A model generated the notes under the pieces. That model did not search any database and had not been told where the DNA came from. It was given only the letters and a program-made list of their open reading frames with translations. DNA of 52,499 nucleotides from Thermoplasmata archaeon (GTDB lineage Archaea > Thermoplasmatota > DTKX01 > VGTL01): positions 1-52,499 of the forward strand of contig JAWCLH010000020.1 in assembly GCA_038851035.1 (NCBI GenBank). Reading direction: 5' to 3'. Each line of letters starts with the position of its first letter. Position 1 is the stretch's first letter. Both the position numbers and the translations under genes were made by a program. Positions 1 to 11,200 of the stretch are shown here, piece after piece.

Positions 1-363
1 TATGTACTACCCTGACCCTTGGGTAATTGCAGGGCTTTGCGTTCATGTTATATCAAGATCCGTAAGGCCCTGCCACGCGATTAACCTTTCTCTCGGTCGT
101 CAGGGGTTGGCCGACTAAATGGCAGTATTATCTATCAAGAGCCTGCGTTGGAACTCTGTCCACAGGTAACCACCTGTGCGAGAGCGGCTGGGTTTTCCGT
201 GCAAGCATGTCAGGACAAGTCATGGCTCCTACTTGCTAGAGGAAGAAGTATTTACCAAAAAATTAGTAGCAGAAGCCTGATAATAATAATTTATTTATAG
301 GGAAAATGGATTAATGCAGCCACGATCCCGGTCAAGGGAGAGAGTCACGGGAGAGATGGTGAA
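1..363. other. Leader region without a supported gene
   Basis: No open frame of useful length crosses this stretch. One frame reads as three short pieces broken by stops, the last ending near position 280. A strong hairpin lies at 161-178: seven perfect base pairs around an AACC loop, with a possible four-pair extension (154-157 with 181-184). The last part is AT-rich and holds a TATA-like stretch. It may be a decayed gene or mobile-element end, or part of a structured RNA; I recognise neither. Confidence 0.4.
287..300 (+). promoter_or_regulatory. TATA-like element before the RAM-repeat gene
   Basis: The stretch TAATTTATTTATAG is the most AT-rich box before the start at 364 and resembles an archaeal TATA box. 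A start site about 25 bases downstream would leave a leader of roughly 40-50 bases. A GGTGA-like ribosome binding site lies just before the ATG. Confidence 0.4.
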
Positions 364-1719
364 ATGTTACTCTGCCTCAGATTGTATCCCAAGGGCGGGC
401 TTGGAGAGCTATGGAAGCTGATCGAGGCTCAGAAGCGCAACCTTTTCTCGGAGGGAGTCATGCCTCTCTTCGCCCAGCAGATGGAGGGGCGGGAGTACAT
501 CGGTATCAACATGGACGTCCAGAGGCTGGAGCTCATCCAGAGCGTTTTTCTGAAGAACATCGGCACGATGATCTCCGTCGACCGGACCAAAACCATTCCG
601 CTTATTCATCCCGTGTTCTTTCCGATGCCGAGAGGCCACCCCAGGAATCTCGAAAGGTATCAAGTGTTTCTTAAAGTTTCACCCGATAAGTACGACGAGG
701 TCAAAGAGCTTCTCATGAGCCTGGACTATCCGAAGGACATCGTCCTGACATACCTCTCCTTCTCCTTCGGAGATGACGACATTATTCTGTCTTTCCTCGC
801 TCGTGACCGCGAGAGCATAACGAAGTTCGTGAATGATAGAATCAGGACAATAGATGGGGTCGAGGCGTTCGAAATCGCTCGAGTTGTGAAACTCCTCAAT
901 CTCTGCCCCGAGGACCAGCTCTCTGCCTACAACTCCCGTTTCCTCTTCTCGGTCCCGGCCGGGAAGAAGGGGAGGATGCGCAACCCGAAGGCATACGCTA
1001 AATATATCGCCGAACGCTCAACAAGCACGGTGATTGTCCGTCTCTTTCCCAAGAAGAGCCTGGAGGAGCTCTGGAAAGAAATCGAGAGAGAGATGCCCAG
1101 ACTGGAGACAAAAGAGGTGGTACCTCTTTACGCTTCACAGCAGGAGGCAAAGGGCTGGGTGGCGGTAATCTTTGAAACACAGAACCTAGAGGCCCTTGGA
1201 AAGTGCATCATCTCCAAGCTGCCCCGCGTCCTGAGCATAAACAAGACAAGAACGATTCCCATGGTCGAGCCCACGTATTTCCTTCTTCCCAAGAAGCATC
1301 CGAAGAACCTGAAGAGATATCTCGTGTCTATCAGAACCGACCCAAGACATTACCAGTCAATATATTCACAGTTGATCAGCTACCCCTACCCCCCCTCGAC
1401 TTATCTGACCTATATCACCTATACCCTGGGGGACGACGATATCCTCCTTTCCATCCTAACGGATCGATATGAGACAGCAGAGGAACTCACTAAAAAAGTC
1501 GCGGTGCAGATAGAGGGGATAAAGTCGTATGACCTGTCCTCCCAGGTAAAGACCAAGCGCCTGACCTCCAGACGGCGATGGGAGGAACATCTGAGCCTCT
1601 TCCTGTCGAGCTATGATAAAATCCATCAGAGGGAGCTGGACAGGAATTACCAATGGCCCGAGGACTTTTACGAGCATGCAGCTCTCACGGGAGCTTTCAA
1701 GCACGACCTTGAGGACTGA
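364..1719 (+). CDS. Tandem ferredoxin-like (AsnC/Lrp RAM-like) repeat protein, function unknown
   Basis: This 451-residue protein is an internal duplication. Residues about 1-190 and 215-400 align by eye: each half has an HP.NL.RY segment followed by a TY....GDDDI.LS segment and a GV/GI-containing end. The GDDDI part, with its following helix and strand, resembles the ligand-binding (RAM) domain of Lrp/AsnC regulators. Each half therefore probably holds two alpha-beta ferredoxin-like folds. No helix-turn-helix, membrane segment or metal motif is visible, so direct DNA binding is not supported. It lies 76 bases before the aconitase gene on the same strand and may be co-transcribed. A small-molecule sensor or assembly factor for the carbon island is possible but unproven. 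The C-terminal 50 residues are charged and outside the repeat. Confidence 0.75.
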   Translation: MLLCLRLYPKGGLGELWKLIEAQKRNLFSEGVMPLFAQQMEGREYIGINMDVQRLELIQSVFLKNIGTMISVDRTKTIPLIHPVFFPMPRGHPRNLERYQVFLKVSPDKYDEVKELLMSLDYPKDIVLTYLSFSFGDDDIILSFLARDRESITKFVNDRIRTIDGVEAFEIARVVKLLNLCPEDQLSAYNSRFLFSVPAGKKGRMRNPKAYAKYIAERSTSTVIVRLFPKKSLEELWKEIEREMPRLETKEVVPLYASQQEAKGWVAVIFETQNLEALGKCIISKLPRVLSINKTRTIPMVEPTYFLLPKKHPKNLKRYLVSIRTDPRHYQSIYSQLISYPYPPSTYLTYITYTLGDDDILLSILTDRYETAEELTKKVAVQIEGIKSYDLSSQVKTKRLTSRRRWEEHLSLFLSSYDKIHQRELDRNYQWPEDFYEHAALTGAFKHDLED

Positions 1720-1795
1720 ACTACAGGATAGTGAAGGGAGCCTTTGTGGATCACTATCATGATGGGAATCAAGCAAAAATGAACGGGGTGAGCGA

Positions 1796-3730
1796 ATGGG
1801 CAAGAGCCTGACGCAGAAAATCATAGAGGAGCATTTAAAAGTTGGGAAGTGGGCGCCGGGAGAGGAAATCGGAATCAGGATTGACCAGACTCTCACGCAG
1901 GACGCCACGGGCACTATGACGTATCTGCAGTTCGAGGCAATGGGTCTGGAAAGAGTCAAAACAGACCTCTCGGTGAGTTATGTGGACCACAACACAATAC
2001 AGGTTGGCTTTGAAAACGCTGATGACCATCGCTATCTCCAAACGGTGGCCGCGAAGTATGGAATCTATTACTCCCGCGCCGGGAACGGCATATGCCACCA
2101 GGTCCACCTCGAGCGCTTCGGGAAGCCGGGGACCACCCTCCTCGGTGCCGATAGCCACACGCCGACCGGGGGCGGCTTGGGCCAACTCGCAATAGGAGCC
2201 GGCGGTCTGGATGTTGCACTAGCAATGGCGGGCGAGCCGTTCTACTTGACATGCCCCAATGTGGTGAGAATAAATCTGAAAGGGAAGCTGAAGCCCTGGG
2301 TGAGCGCAAAGGATGTGATACTGAAGGTGCTCGAAATATTCACAACAAAAGGCAACGTGGGAACGGTCTTTGAGTACTGCGGACCGGGTGTCGAAACCCT
2401 GACGGTCCCGGAGAGAGCTACTATTACAAACATGGGGGCGGAGTGCGGCGTTACAACCTCGATCTTTCCTAGTGATGAGAGAACGAGGGAGTTCCTAAGA
2501 GCTCAAGGTAGGGTGAAGGACTGGAAGCCACTTGCCCCAGACACGGACGCGGAGTACTCCAGGACAGTTGACATAGACCTCTCGGAGCTTGTGCCCCTTG
2601 CGGCCACTCCCCATAGCCCTGGGAACATAACGACCGTGAAATCGTTAGAGGGGCTTGAGGTCAACCAGGTGTGCCTCGGCTCCTGCACCAACTCATCATA
2701 CAGGGATCTGATGACGGTTGCGAGAATTCTGAAAGGGAAGAAGGTCCACCCCAACGTGAGCTTTGTCATCGCCCCGGGCTCGAGGCAGGTCCTACAGATG
2801 ATAACCAAGGACAGCGGCCTCCAGACCCTACTCGCAGCTGGAGCGCGACTCGCCGAGAACGCCTGCGGGTTCTGCATAGGCAATAGTCAGTCCCCGCAGT
2901 CCGCTGGCGTCTCCCTGAGAACGAGCAACCGCAACTTCGAGGGGAGGTCCGGGACAAAGGACGCAAAGGTCTACCTAGTGAGCCCCGAGACCGCGGCGGC
3001 CGCAGTGATCACTGGTAAGGTCACAGACCCAAGAGAGCTAGGAATTCGCTACCCAGTGGTTAAAATGCCCCAGAGGTTCATTATCGACGACTCAATGATT
3101 CTCCCGCCCTCAGCGGAGCCTGAGAAGGTAAAGATATTCAGGGGCCCGAACATAGGAGAGCCGCCAAAGAGCGAGAGGCTCCCAGAGGACATAAGGGCGG
3201 CGGTGACCATCAAGGTCGGGGACAAGATAACCACCGACCACATCATCCCCGCCGGCGCGAGGATGAAGTACAGGTCAAATGTGCCTGAATATTCGAAGTA
3301 CCTCTTCGAGGTGGTGGACCCGAAGTTCTACGAAAGGGCGAAGGCGAACAGGGAGAGGGGGCTCTACAACATCATCGTTGGCGGGGTGAGCTACGGCCAA
3401 GGCTCATCTAGGGAGCATGCCGCGATGTGCCCGATGTTCATGGGGGTCAAGGCAGTCATCGCCAAGTCCTTCGAGCGAATTCACAGTGCCAATCTCGTCA
3501 ATTTCGGCATTCTGCCCCTCACATTTGTCAATGAATCAGATTACGATAAAGTGGCACAGGGCGACGAGCTCGAGCTACTTGGTGTCCGGGAGAAGCTAAA
3601 GGCAGGGAAGCCCCTGCTCGTGAGTGACAAGACAAAGGGCTTCGATTTCGAGGTCAGCTACGAGCTGAGCGAGAGGCAGAAGGCGATTGTTCTGGCGGGA
3701 GGGACCCTTTCGTTCATCAAGAGCAAGTAG
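1796..3730 (+). CDS. acn: Aconitate hydratase, Aquifex-type
   Basis: Interconverts citrate and isocitrate. The 644-residue length and continuous order (catalytic domains 1-3, then the swivel domain from about residue 470) match the compact aconitase family of Aquifex-like bacteria rather than the roughly 900-residue AcnA. The three [4Fe-4S] ligands are visible as Cys297 (in LGSCTNSS) and Cys357/Cys360 (in CGFC). [11 protein letters not shown] near residue 120 and [11 protein letters not shown] near residue 535 are active-site loops of the family. A GGGGTGAG ribosome site precedes the ATG. It is first in the order acn-idh-aclB-aclA; 13 bases separate it from the next gene. In the reductive direction it would convert citrate-lyase substrate and isocitrate-dehydrogenase product. 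Homoaconitase/LeuC is unlikely because both domains are fused and the neighbours are TCA enzymes. Confidence 0.95.
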   Translation: MGKSLTQKIIEEHLKVGKWAPGEEIGIRIDQTLTQDATGTMTYLQFEAMGLERVKTDLSVSYVDHNTIQVGFENADDHRYLQTVAAKYGIYYSRAGNGICHQVHLERFGKPGTTLLGADSHTPTGGGLGQLAIGAGGLDVALAMAGEPFYLTCPNVVRINLKGKLKPWVSAKDVILKVLEIFTTKGNVGTVFEYCGPGVETLTVPERATITNMGAECGVTTSIFPSDERTREFLRAQGRVKDWKPLAPDTDAEYSRTVDIDLSELVPLAATPHSPGNITTVKSLEGLEVNQVCLGSCTNSSYRDLMTVARILKGKKVHPNVSFVIAPGSRQVLQMITKDSGLQTLLAAGARLAENACGFCIGNSQSPQSAGVSLRTSNRNFEGRSGTKDAKVYLVSPETAAAAVITGKVTDPRELGIRYPVVKMPQRFIIDDSMILPPSAEPEKVKIFRGPNIGEPPKSERLPEDIRAAVTIKVGDKITTDHIIPAGARMKYRSNVPEYSKYLFEVVDPKFYERAKANRERGLYNIIVGGVSYGQGSSREHAAMCPMFMGVKAVIAKSFERIHSANLVNFGILPLTFVNESDYDKVAQGDELELLGVREKLKAGKPLLVSDKTKGFDFEVSYELSERQKAIVLAGGTLSFIKSK

Positions 3731-3743
3731 GCAGGTGGGACCA

Positions 3744-4967
3744 ATGGTGAATAAAATCGAGGTAAAAAACCCAATAGTCGAGATAGACGGTGACGAGATG
3801 ACCAGAGTCATGTGGAAGATGGTGAAGGAAAGGCTCCTCTTGCCCTACCTCTCCATGAAGCTGGAGTACTACGACCTCGGGCTGAAGAAGAGGGACGAGA
3901 CTGACGACAGAATAACTCTTGAAGCCGCGGAGGCTATAAAAAAGCACACTGTGGGCGTCAAGTGCGCCACAATCACCCCGGACAAGAACAGGGTCAAGGA
4001 GTACAACCTGAAGCGGGAGTACAAAAGCCCCAATGCCACCATTAGGGCAGCCCTCGACGGGACGATATTCAGGGGACCAATACTTGTCAAGAATATACTG
4101 CCGGCGGTCAGGAAGTGGAAGAAGCCGATAATAATCGGCAGGCACGCGTACGGCGATGTGTACAAAAATGCAGAGATAAGGGTCCCTGGGCCTGGGAAGG
4201 GGGAGCTGGTCTTCACTCCCAAGAAGGGAGGGGAGCCGATAAGGATGACCATTCATGACTTCGATGGCCCTGGAATACTCCAGGGCATCCACAACACCGA
4301 CGCCTCAATTCAGAGCTTTGCCAGGGCGAGCTTCCTCTACGCTCTCGACCAGAAGGTTGACCTCTGGTTCTCGGTCAAGGACACAATCTCAAAGACCTAC
4401 GATGCGCGCTTCAGGCAAATATTCCAGGAGGAATATGAGAAGAATTGGAAGCAGAAGTTCGAGGCTGCGGGTATAACCTACTTCTTCACACTCATAGACG
4501 ACGCCGTAGCTAGGATAATGAGGTCCGAAGGGGGACTGCTCTGGAGCGTGAAGAACTACGATGGCGATGTGATGTCGGACATGCTGGGCTCGGCCTACGG
4601 AAGCCTAGCCATGATGACCTCCGTGCTCGTCTCGCCGCACGGGTATTTCGAGTACGAGGCAGCGCATGGAACGGTTCAGAAGCACTACTACAAGTATCTG
4701 AAGGGCGAGAAGACCTCCTCCAACCCGATGGCGCTGATATTCGCCTGGACCGGGTGCCTGAAGAAGAGGGGCGAGCTCGACGGTACCCCAGAGGTTGTGG
4801 AGTTTGCGAAGAAGCTTGAGGAAGCATCCATCGAAACAGTGGAGAGTGGCATTATGACAGGGGATCTGATAAAGGTGGCCGAGCCAAGCCCCCACAACAA
4901 GCAGGTCTACACGGAGGAATTCATAGAGGCGATAGGCCAGAGGCTGGACCGGAAGCTGGGGGTGTGA
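3744..4967 (+). CDS. icd: Isocitrate dehydrogenase (NADP-dependent, type II, eukaryote-like)
   Basis: Interconverts isocitrate with 2-oxoglutarate and CO2; in a reductive cycle it would carboxylate 2-oxoglutarate. The 407-residue protein has the type II signatures: a SPNATIR stretch starting at Ser95 with Arg101, Arg110 in GTIFR, Arg133 in GRHAYGD and Tyr140. These sit one residue off the human IDH1 positions as I remember them. I chose ATG 3744 because AGGTGGG lies just before it and the protein then begins at the conserved segment; an upstream in-frame start would overlap the aconitase gene. Many characterised archaeal enzymes belong to the shorter type I group, so a type II enzyme here hints at transfer. 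The NADP preference is inferred from the subfamily. Confidence 0.93.
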   Translation: MVNKIEVKNPIVEIDGDEMTRVMWKMVKERLLLPYLSMKLEYYDLGLKKRDETDDRITLEAAEAIKKHTVGVKCATITPDKNRVKEYNLKREYKSPNATIRAALDGTIFRGPILVKNILPAVRKWKKPIIIGRHAYGDVYKNAEIRVPGPGKGELVFTPKKGGEPIRMTIHDFDGPGILQGIHNTDASIQSFARASFLYALDQKVDLWFSVKDTISKTYDARFRQIFQEEYEKNWKQKFEAAGITYFFTLIDDAVARIMRSEGGLLWSVKNYDGDVMSDMLGSAYGSLAMMTSVLVSPHGYFEYEAAHGTVQKHYYKYLKGEKTSSNPMALIFAWTGCLKKRGELDGTPEVVEFAKKLEEASIETVESGIMTGDLIKVAEPSPHNKQVYTEEFIEAIGQRLDRKLGV

Positions 4968-5022
4968 TGGTGGGAATCAGGGTCTGAGACTTGAGCGTTG
5001 ATAAAAAGGAGAGGGTGGTTGT

Positions 5023-6300
5023 ATGGCTCAGAAGGCGATAAGGGAAGCGGACGGAAAAAAGATGATGGCCAGGCTACTGAAGGACTACACCGGCGGCAAG
5101 TATGCCCTCGAGGACAAATACATCAAAATCGGACCCGAGACCGACCTTGAAAATGTGCCGGTGGAGAACCCTTGGGTCAAGACCGAGAAGCTGGTGGTCA
5201 AGCCCGACCAGCTCATCAAGAGGAGGGGAAAGAGCAAGCTCCTTCTCCTAAACGCGACTTGGGAGGAAGCTAAAAATTGGATAAAGGAGAGGATGGGGAA
5301 GGAGATAACCGTGAGCAATGTAACTGGGGTTCTGGACCACTTCATCGTCGAACCCTTCATTCCCCACAAAGAGGAGGACGAGTACTACGTTGCCATCGTC
5401 TCCGTGAGGGATGGCGACACCATCATGTTTTACCACCAGGGTGGAATCAACGTAGGCGATGTGGACGCCAAGGCCGAGAAATGGATGGCGCCGATAGACA
5501 CCTTCCCGACCGCAGAGGAGATAGAAAAGAGACTTCTGGGCAAAGTCCCGAAGGAGAGAAGGGCCCTCCTAGCCGGCTTTATCGAGGGTCTCTTCAAGTT
5601 CTACGCAGACCTGAACTTCGCCTATCTCGAAATCAACCCGATAGTGGTCGTGGGGGACAAAATCTATCCCCTTGACCTAGCCGCGAAGCTGGACGACACT
5701 GCGGAGTTCGAGAGCGGGGAGAAATGGGGCCCAATCGAGTTCCCCTCGCCCTTCGGCAGAACTCTTTCGAAGGAGGAGGCCTACATTGAGGAGCTGGACT
5801 CTAAAACAGGAGCCTCGCTGAAGTTGACGGTTCTCAATCCCAAGGGCAGAATCTGGACGATGGTTGCGGGCGGAGGAGCGTCGGTAATTTACTCGGACAC
5901 GATTACAGATCTGGGCTATATGCATGAGATGGCAAACTACGGGGAGTACTCCGGAGACCCGAACGAAGAGTTCACGTACCTCTACGCGAGAACAATCCTC
6001 GACCTGATGACCCGCGAGCCCAACCCGAAGGGCAAGTATCTCTTGATAGGGGGCGGCATCGCCAACTTTACTGACGTGGCAAACACATTTAAGGGAATCA
6101 TTCGGGCCCTGAAGGAGTACAAACAGAAGCTGATCGAGAATAAGGTAAAGATATACGTCAGGCGCGGCGGGCCAAATTATCAGGAGGGGCTGAGGATGAT
6201 GAGGGAGCTTGGCAACGAGCTCGGGGTTCCTATCGAGGTATATGGACCTGAGACCCACATGACTAAGATAGTTTCAATGGCTCTGAAGGAGGGAAGCTGA
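5023..6300 (+). CDS. aclB: ATP-citrate lyase, ATP-grasp/citrate-binding subunit
   Basis: Small subunit of ATP-citrate lyase, which splits citrate with ATP and CoA into acetyl-CoA and oxaloacetate; this is the hallmark reaction of the reductive TCA cycle. The 425-residue protein has an N-terminal succinyl-CoA-synthetase-beta-like ATP-grasp part (about 1-240) and a citrate-binding part from about residue 275 with MVAGGGAS, NYGEYSG, GGGIANF and VRRGGPNYQEGL. These match the N-terminal region of animal ACLY and bacterial AclB. A strong GGAGAGGGTGG site precedes the ATG. Its TGA is followed at once by the ATG of aclA, so translation is probably coupled. Succinyl-CoA synthetase is excluded by the large citrate-binding segment and the next gene. 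Confidence 0.96.
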   Translation: MAQKAIREADGKKMMARLLKDYTGGKYALEDKYIKIGPETDLENVPVENPWVKTEKLVVKPDQLIKRRGKSKLLLLNATWEEAKNWIKERMGKEITVSNVTGVLDHFIVEPFIPHKEEDEYYVAIVSVRDGDTIMFYHQGGINVGDVDAKAEKWMAPIDTFPTAEEIEKRLLGKVPKERRALLAGFIEGLFKFYADLNFAYLEINPIVVVGDKIYPLDLAAKLDDTAEFESGEKWGPIEFPSPFGRTLSKEEAYIEELDSKTGASLKLTVLNPKGRIWTMVAGGGASVIYSDTITDLGYMHEMANYGEYSGDPNEEFTYLYARTILDLMTREPNPKGKYLLIGGGIANFTDVANTFKGIIRALKEYKQKLIENKVKIYVRRGGPNYQEGLRMMRELGNELGVPIEVYGPETHMTKIVSMALKEGS

Positions 6301-8175
6301 ATGGTCGAGGCAGAGGCGCAGCAGGTGAGCGGGGTGAAGGCCAAGACAAGGCCAGATTATGTCCTCTTCGACAGGGACACCCAGGCCTTTATCTATAACA
6401 TGCAGGTGAACGCGGCCCAGAGGATGCTGGACTTTGACTATGTGGCCCGCAGGCCCACGCCCTCCGTGGCGGCGCTCATAGACCCCACAGGCTCCGATGG
6501 CTACCAAAGATTCTTCTTCGGAACACAGCAGATAATGATTCCGATCTACAAGTCGCTGAAAAGGGCGGCAGAGAAGCATCCGAACGTGGATGTGGTGATA
6601 AACTTTGCGTCCTTCAGGTCCGCCGCTCCTTCGACGGAGGAGGCCCTGAACATCCCGCAGATAAGAACGGTGGTAATAATTGCGGAGGGCGTCCCTGAAA
6701 GGAAGATGAAGCACCTAATAGCACTTGCAAAGAGACTCAACAAGGTGATTATCGGACCTGCAACGGTCGGTGGCGTGGTGGCCGGTGCTTTCAAGATAGG
6801 CAACACTGGTGGAATGCTGGACAATATCATCGAATCAAAGCTCCACCGGCCGGGCTCCGTGGGGTTCGTTTCGAAGTCAGGTGGACTGAGCAACGAGTGC
6901 TACAACATCATCGCCCGCAACACCGACGGCCTCTACGAAGGAATGGCGATAGGTGGGGACCGCTACCCCGGGACCACACTTCTCGACCACCTACTCAGGT
7001 ACGAGAAGAACCCCGAGATCAAGATGCTAGCGGCGCTCGGAGAGGTCGGCGGAGTGGACGAATATGACATCGTCGAGGCTCTGAAGGACGGAAGGATAAC
7101 CAAGCCGCTCGTCATATGGTGCATCGGCACCTGCGCCAAGGCCTTCAAGACCGAGGTCCAGTTCGGGCACGCGGGGGCCAAGGCGGACTCGCTCCGGGAT
7201 ACCGCGGACGCCAAGAACGCAGCGCTAAAGGCGGCTGGGGCGATCGTGCCCAACTCGTTCGACGACTACGGCGATAAAATCAGGGAGGTCTACGAGAATC
7301 TCGTGAAAAAAGGAGTCATAGTCCCAAGGCCCGAGCCGCCCGTCCCGAAGATACCCGTGGACTATGCCGTGGCCCTGAAGACTGGAATGATTCGCAGACC
7401 GGCCAACTTCATCTGTACGATATCGGACGACCGTGGAGAAGAACTTCTCTACGGCAACATGAAGATATCTGAGGTCATAGAGAAGGACATCGGCATCGGT
7501 GGGGTGCTGAGCATCCTTTGGTTCAAGCGCCTCTTCCCTAAATATGCCACGAAGTTCATAGAGATGGTCTTGATGATAACAGCGGACCACGGGCCTGCGG
7601 TCTCTGGCGCCCATAACACTATAGTGGCGGCCAGGGCGGGCAAAGACCTCATATCTTCTCTAGTCTCGGGGATGCTGACCATCGGCCCCAGGTTCGGAGG
7701 GGCAGTGGACGGCGCGGCCCAGATGTTCTCTAGCGCCTTCGACAGAGGCCTCACGCCAAAGCAGTTCGTGGATGAAATGAAGGCCAAAGGCGTGAATATA
7801 CAGGGTATAGGCCACCTTGTGAAATCCATACACAACCCAGATGTGAGGGTCACGCTCATCAAGGGCTACGCAAAGAAGCACTTCAAGGCCACGCCGATTC
7901 TGGACTACGCCCTCGAGGTGGAGAAGATAACCACGGCCAAAAGGGACAACCTTATCCTGAACGTGGACGGCTGCATAGGCGTGTGCTTCGCAGACCTGCT
8001 TAGGAACGAGATGGGCAAGGAGGAGGCGGATGAATACATCAATATGGGCGCGCTGAACGGCCTTTTCGTGCTCGGGCGCAGCATCGGCCTCATGGCGCAC
8101 TACCTCGACCAGAAGAGGCTCAAGCAGGGCCTGTATAGGCATCCGTGGGAAGACATCCTCTATCTTAAGGAGTAA
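6301..8175 (+). CDS. aclA: ATP-citrate lyase, catalytic CoA-ligase/citrate-synthase-like subunit
   Basis: Large subunit of ATP-citrate lyase, 624 residues. Residues about 20-330 form the CoA-binding/ligase part with the phosphorylated histidine His290 in FGHAGAKA. Residues about 345-624 form a citrate-synthase-like lyase domain. Candidate catalytic residues there are Asp429-His430 (ADHG), His505 (GIGH) and Asp556 (LNVDG). The C-terminal [17 protein letters not shown] is nearly identical to eukaryotic ACLY as I recall it. All catalytic residues appear intact, so the enzyme should be active. It abuts aclB without a gap, with a GGAGGGA ribosome site inside the aclB end. It converges with the hdrA fusion 55 bases downstream. 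No separate citrate synthase gene is in the window. Confidence 0.97.
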   Translation: MVEAEAQQVSGVKAKTRPDYVLFDRDTQAFIYNMQVNAAQRMLDFDYVARRPTPSVAALIDPTGSDGYQRFFFGTQQIMIPIYKSLKRAAEKHPNVDVVINFASFRSAAPSTEEALNIPQIRTVVIIAEGVPERKMKHLIALAKRLNKVIIGPATVGGVVAGAFKIGNTGGMLDNIIESKLHRPGSVGFVSKSGGLSNECYNIIARNTDGLYEGMAIGGDRYPGTTLLDHLLRYEKNPEIKMLAALGEVGGVDEYDIVEALKDGRITKPLVIWCIGTCAKAFKTEVQFGHAGAKADSLRDTADAKNAALKAAGAIVPNSFDDYGDKIREVYENLVKKGVIVPRPEPPVPKIPVDYAVALKTGMIRRPANFICTISDDRGEELLYGNMKISEVIEKDIGIGGVLSILWFKRLFPKYATKFIEMVLMITADHGPAVSGAHNTIVAARAGKDLISSLVSGMLTIGPRFGGAVDGAAQMFSSAFDRGLTPKQFVDEMKAKGVNIQGIGHLVKSIHNPDVRVTLIKGYAKKHFKATPILDYALEVEKITTAKRDNLILNVDGCIGVCFADLLRNEMGKEEADEYINMGALNGLFVLGRSIGLMAHYLDQKRLKQGLYRHPWEDILYLKE

Positions 8176-8230
8176 GGTGACCCTAGGGGGGAGGGAGCAG
8201 GGAATTCGCCAATCCCCATTCAATATAGCG

Positions 8231-11200
8231 CTACTTCCGGTAGGGGTTAGGTCCTAGCTCCTTTACCTCCTGCACCATCTCCCGCATGACCTCGGCAAAC
8301 CGCTGGCCCTCCGAGGCAGATATCCATTCCAGCCTGAAGCGCCCTTCCTCGAGGCCCAGGTCCTGAAGCATCAGTTTGATTGCCTCGGCTCTCTGGGCCG
8401 CCTTTTTATTCCCGTCCAGATAGTGGCAGTCGCCCGGGTGACAACCGCAGATGATGACCCCGTCCGCACCGGAGGTCAGGGTCTCGATGACGAAGTTGGG
8501 GTGAATCATTCCGGAACACATAACCCTGATGATGCGAACATTTGGGGGGTACTGGAGCCTGGACACACCGGCCAAGTCGGCGCCGGCGTACGAGCACCAA
8601 TTGCAACAGAACGCCACTATGCGGGGCTCGAAGACCTCCGGGGGCGGCTCCACGCACCTCTCTATAGCAGCTTTGGCCTGAGCCATTATCTGATTATAGG
8701 CGAATCCTTTCACATACACCCCCTGCTTGGGACAGGTCGCCATACACACCCCACAGCCTTTGCATATCGCCTCATTGACTTCCACTATCTTCTTGGTCTG
8801 GCCGTCCCTCGTTATCTCCTTCAGCGTTATTCCTTTGAATGGGCAGGGGTCCACACAGTAGGCGCAGCCGTCGCACTTGGTGGCATCAACATATGAAACA
8901 TTTCCAGAGAGCCTTATCTCCCCTTGCATTATGGGAATGGCGGCTCTGGAGGCTGCGCCTTCGGCCTGGGCAATCGTGTCCGCGAGGTTCTTGGGGTAGT
9001 GGGCGCTGCCGCATATGTAGACCCCATCCGAGGAGAAGTCCAGGGGCCTGATTTTGGCATGGGCCTCGGTGAAGAAGTTGCCCAGCCCCGCGGGGACCTT
9101 GAAGAACTGCTTGATCTGCTCCGTGGCGACGTTGCCCTCGGTCTCGGCCGTCAGAACCACAAGGTCCGCCGGTAGGATATATTCGTCGCCGTAGACCGCG
9201 TCAACCACTTTCACCTTCACATTTCCTCTTGCGTCAACCTCGACTTCCGGTCCCATCTCGGGTAGGTAGCGGATAATTTTAACCCCATACTTCTCTATGA
9301 CATCAGCGTAGTACTCTTCCTCTTCCTTCCCGAAGACTCTGATGTCTCTGTAGAGAAGAGTTATCTCAGCACCCGGATTGTGCTGACTCAGCAGCTTTGC
9401 ATTCTTTATCGCCACTCCACAGCCGATGCGGCAGCAGTAGGGTCTCAGCTCGTCCATGGAGCCTGCACAGTTTATCACCACCACGCTCTTCACTTTCGGC
9501 ACGTTCTCCTCTTTGAGCATTCGTTCGAGCTGGAGCTGGGTGATTATCTTTGGGCTCTTCCCGTATGAATACCTCCCTTCCAGATCTATCTCTTTAAACC
9601 CAGTAGCGATAATGGCCGTTCCGAACTCGAGCACCTTCTCTCCCATCGGCGTTCTTACCCGGGCTTTGAAGTTTCCAATGAAGCCCTCAACGTCCAGTAA
9701 CTCCGACTCAGTCAGAACGGTGATCAGCCTCTCCTTTCCCACCCTCACCTTCAGCGGTTCTATTATATCAGAAGCTTTGATGTCCATTGGGAAGAGCGAG
9801 TGGAGGTCGTTCAGGTTCCCGCCGAGCTCTTTGTTTTTCTCGAGAATAATCGACTCTATACCCATCTCCGCGAGCGCCAGCGCAGCTCTCATGCCAGAAA
9901 GGCCGCCACCGATAACGAGAATTCTGGGGGTGACAGGCACGCTCCTCTCTTGGAGCGGCTCGAGCATTGCCGCCTTGGTCACCGCAATCCTGACCAGGTC
10001 CTTCGCCTTCTCCGTCGCTTTATCTGGCTCGTGGGAGTGGACCCAGGAACAGTGGTTGCGGATGTTTGCCATCTCGAACAGGTACTTGTTCAAGCCCGCC
10101 TGGACCAGCGTCTCCTGAAAAAGAGGGCCATGGGTACGGGGGGAGCAGGCCGCCACAACGATTCGATTCAGAGCCATTTCATTTATCTTCTCCTTTATTT
10201 TCTTCTGGACGTCTTGGGAGCAAACGAACATGTCGTGGTCCGCGAAGACAACATTTGGAAGAGTCTTTGCATATTCCGTTACAGCAGCCACATCGAGGTA
10301 GCCAGCGATGTTTTTACCGCAGTGGCATATGAAAACTCCTATGCGGGGCGGCTCCCCGACCACGTCCCTTTCAGGGGGCAACTCAGGCCGGGCGGCCCTC
10401 TTTCTTCTCACAATCGGAACTATCGCTCTGGCGGCGGCCCCGCTGCCCATCGAGACGCTATCTGGAATGTCCTTGGGACCCTGGTTGCAGCCAGCCAAGA
10501 ATACTCCCTCTCTTGTGGACTGGGTAGGGTTGGAAAGAATATCGGCTGACCTGAAGAACCCGCTCTCGTCCACCTCGATTTCCAATATCCTAGCCAGCTT
10601 TCGGTTGTCCTTGGAAGGAACGATGGCCGTGGAGAGAACCAGCAGGTCAACCGTTTTCTCCCTGAGCTCTCTTGTATGTGTGTCAAGATAGCGAACAGTT
10701 AAGCTCTTGTCAGGGTTCTGGTAGACAGAGGAGGGCCGGGCCCTGATGAAGTTCACCCCGAGCTTTTTCGCATTCTCGTAGTATTGCTGGAAGTCCTTTC
10801 CGAAGGCCCTCATGTCCATGTAGAATATCGTGACGTCCGTGGAGGGGTCGGCTTCCTTCGTTATTGAGGCTTCTTTGGTTGCGTACATGCAGCAGACGCG
10901 GGAGCAGTAGGGGAACCCCAGCTGCTTGCTCCGGGAACCGACACACTGTATCCAAGCTATCGACTTCGGTTTTGCGCCATCGGAGGGCCTTAGAATCTTG
11001 CCTTCGGTTGGTCCGAAGGAGGATAGCAGCCTCTCGTATTGCATGGCCGAGATGACGTTCGGGTACTTTCCGTAGCCGTACTCCCTCCTCATCTCGAGCG
11101 GCTCGAAGAGCTCGAAGCCTGTGGCGACGACTACGCTTCCGATATTGACCTCGATATCCTCCGACTTCTCGAGGAAGGATATCGCCTTGGGCTCGCATAC

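Noticed and set aside
5023-8175. Succinyl-CoA synthetase (sucCD) as an alternative call
   Set aside because: The second protein carries a citrate-synthase-like lyase domain and the first a citrate-binding segment; both belong to ATP-citrate lyase.
9456-10549. Open frames of 220 and 249 codons on the + strand
   Set aside because: Both are antisense to the HdrA fusion, whose motifs are unmistakable.
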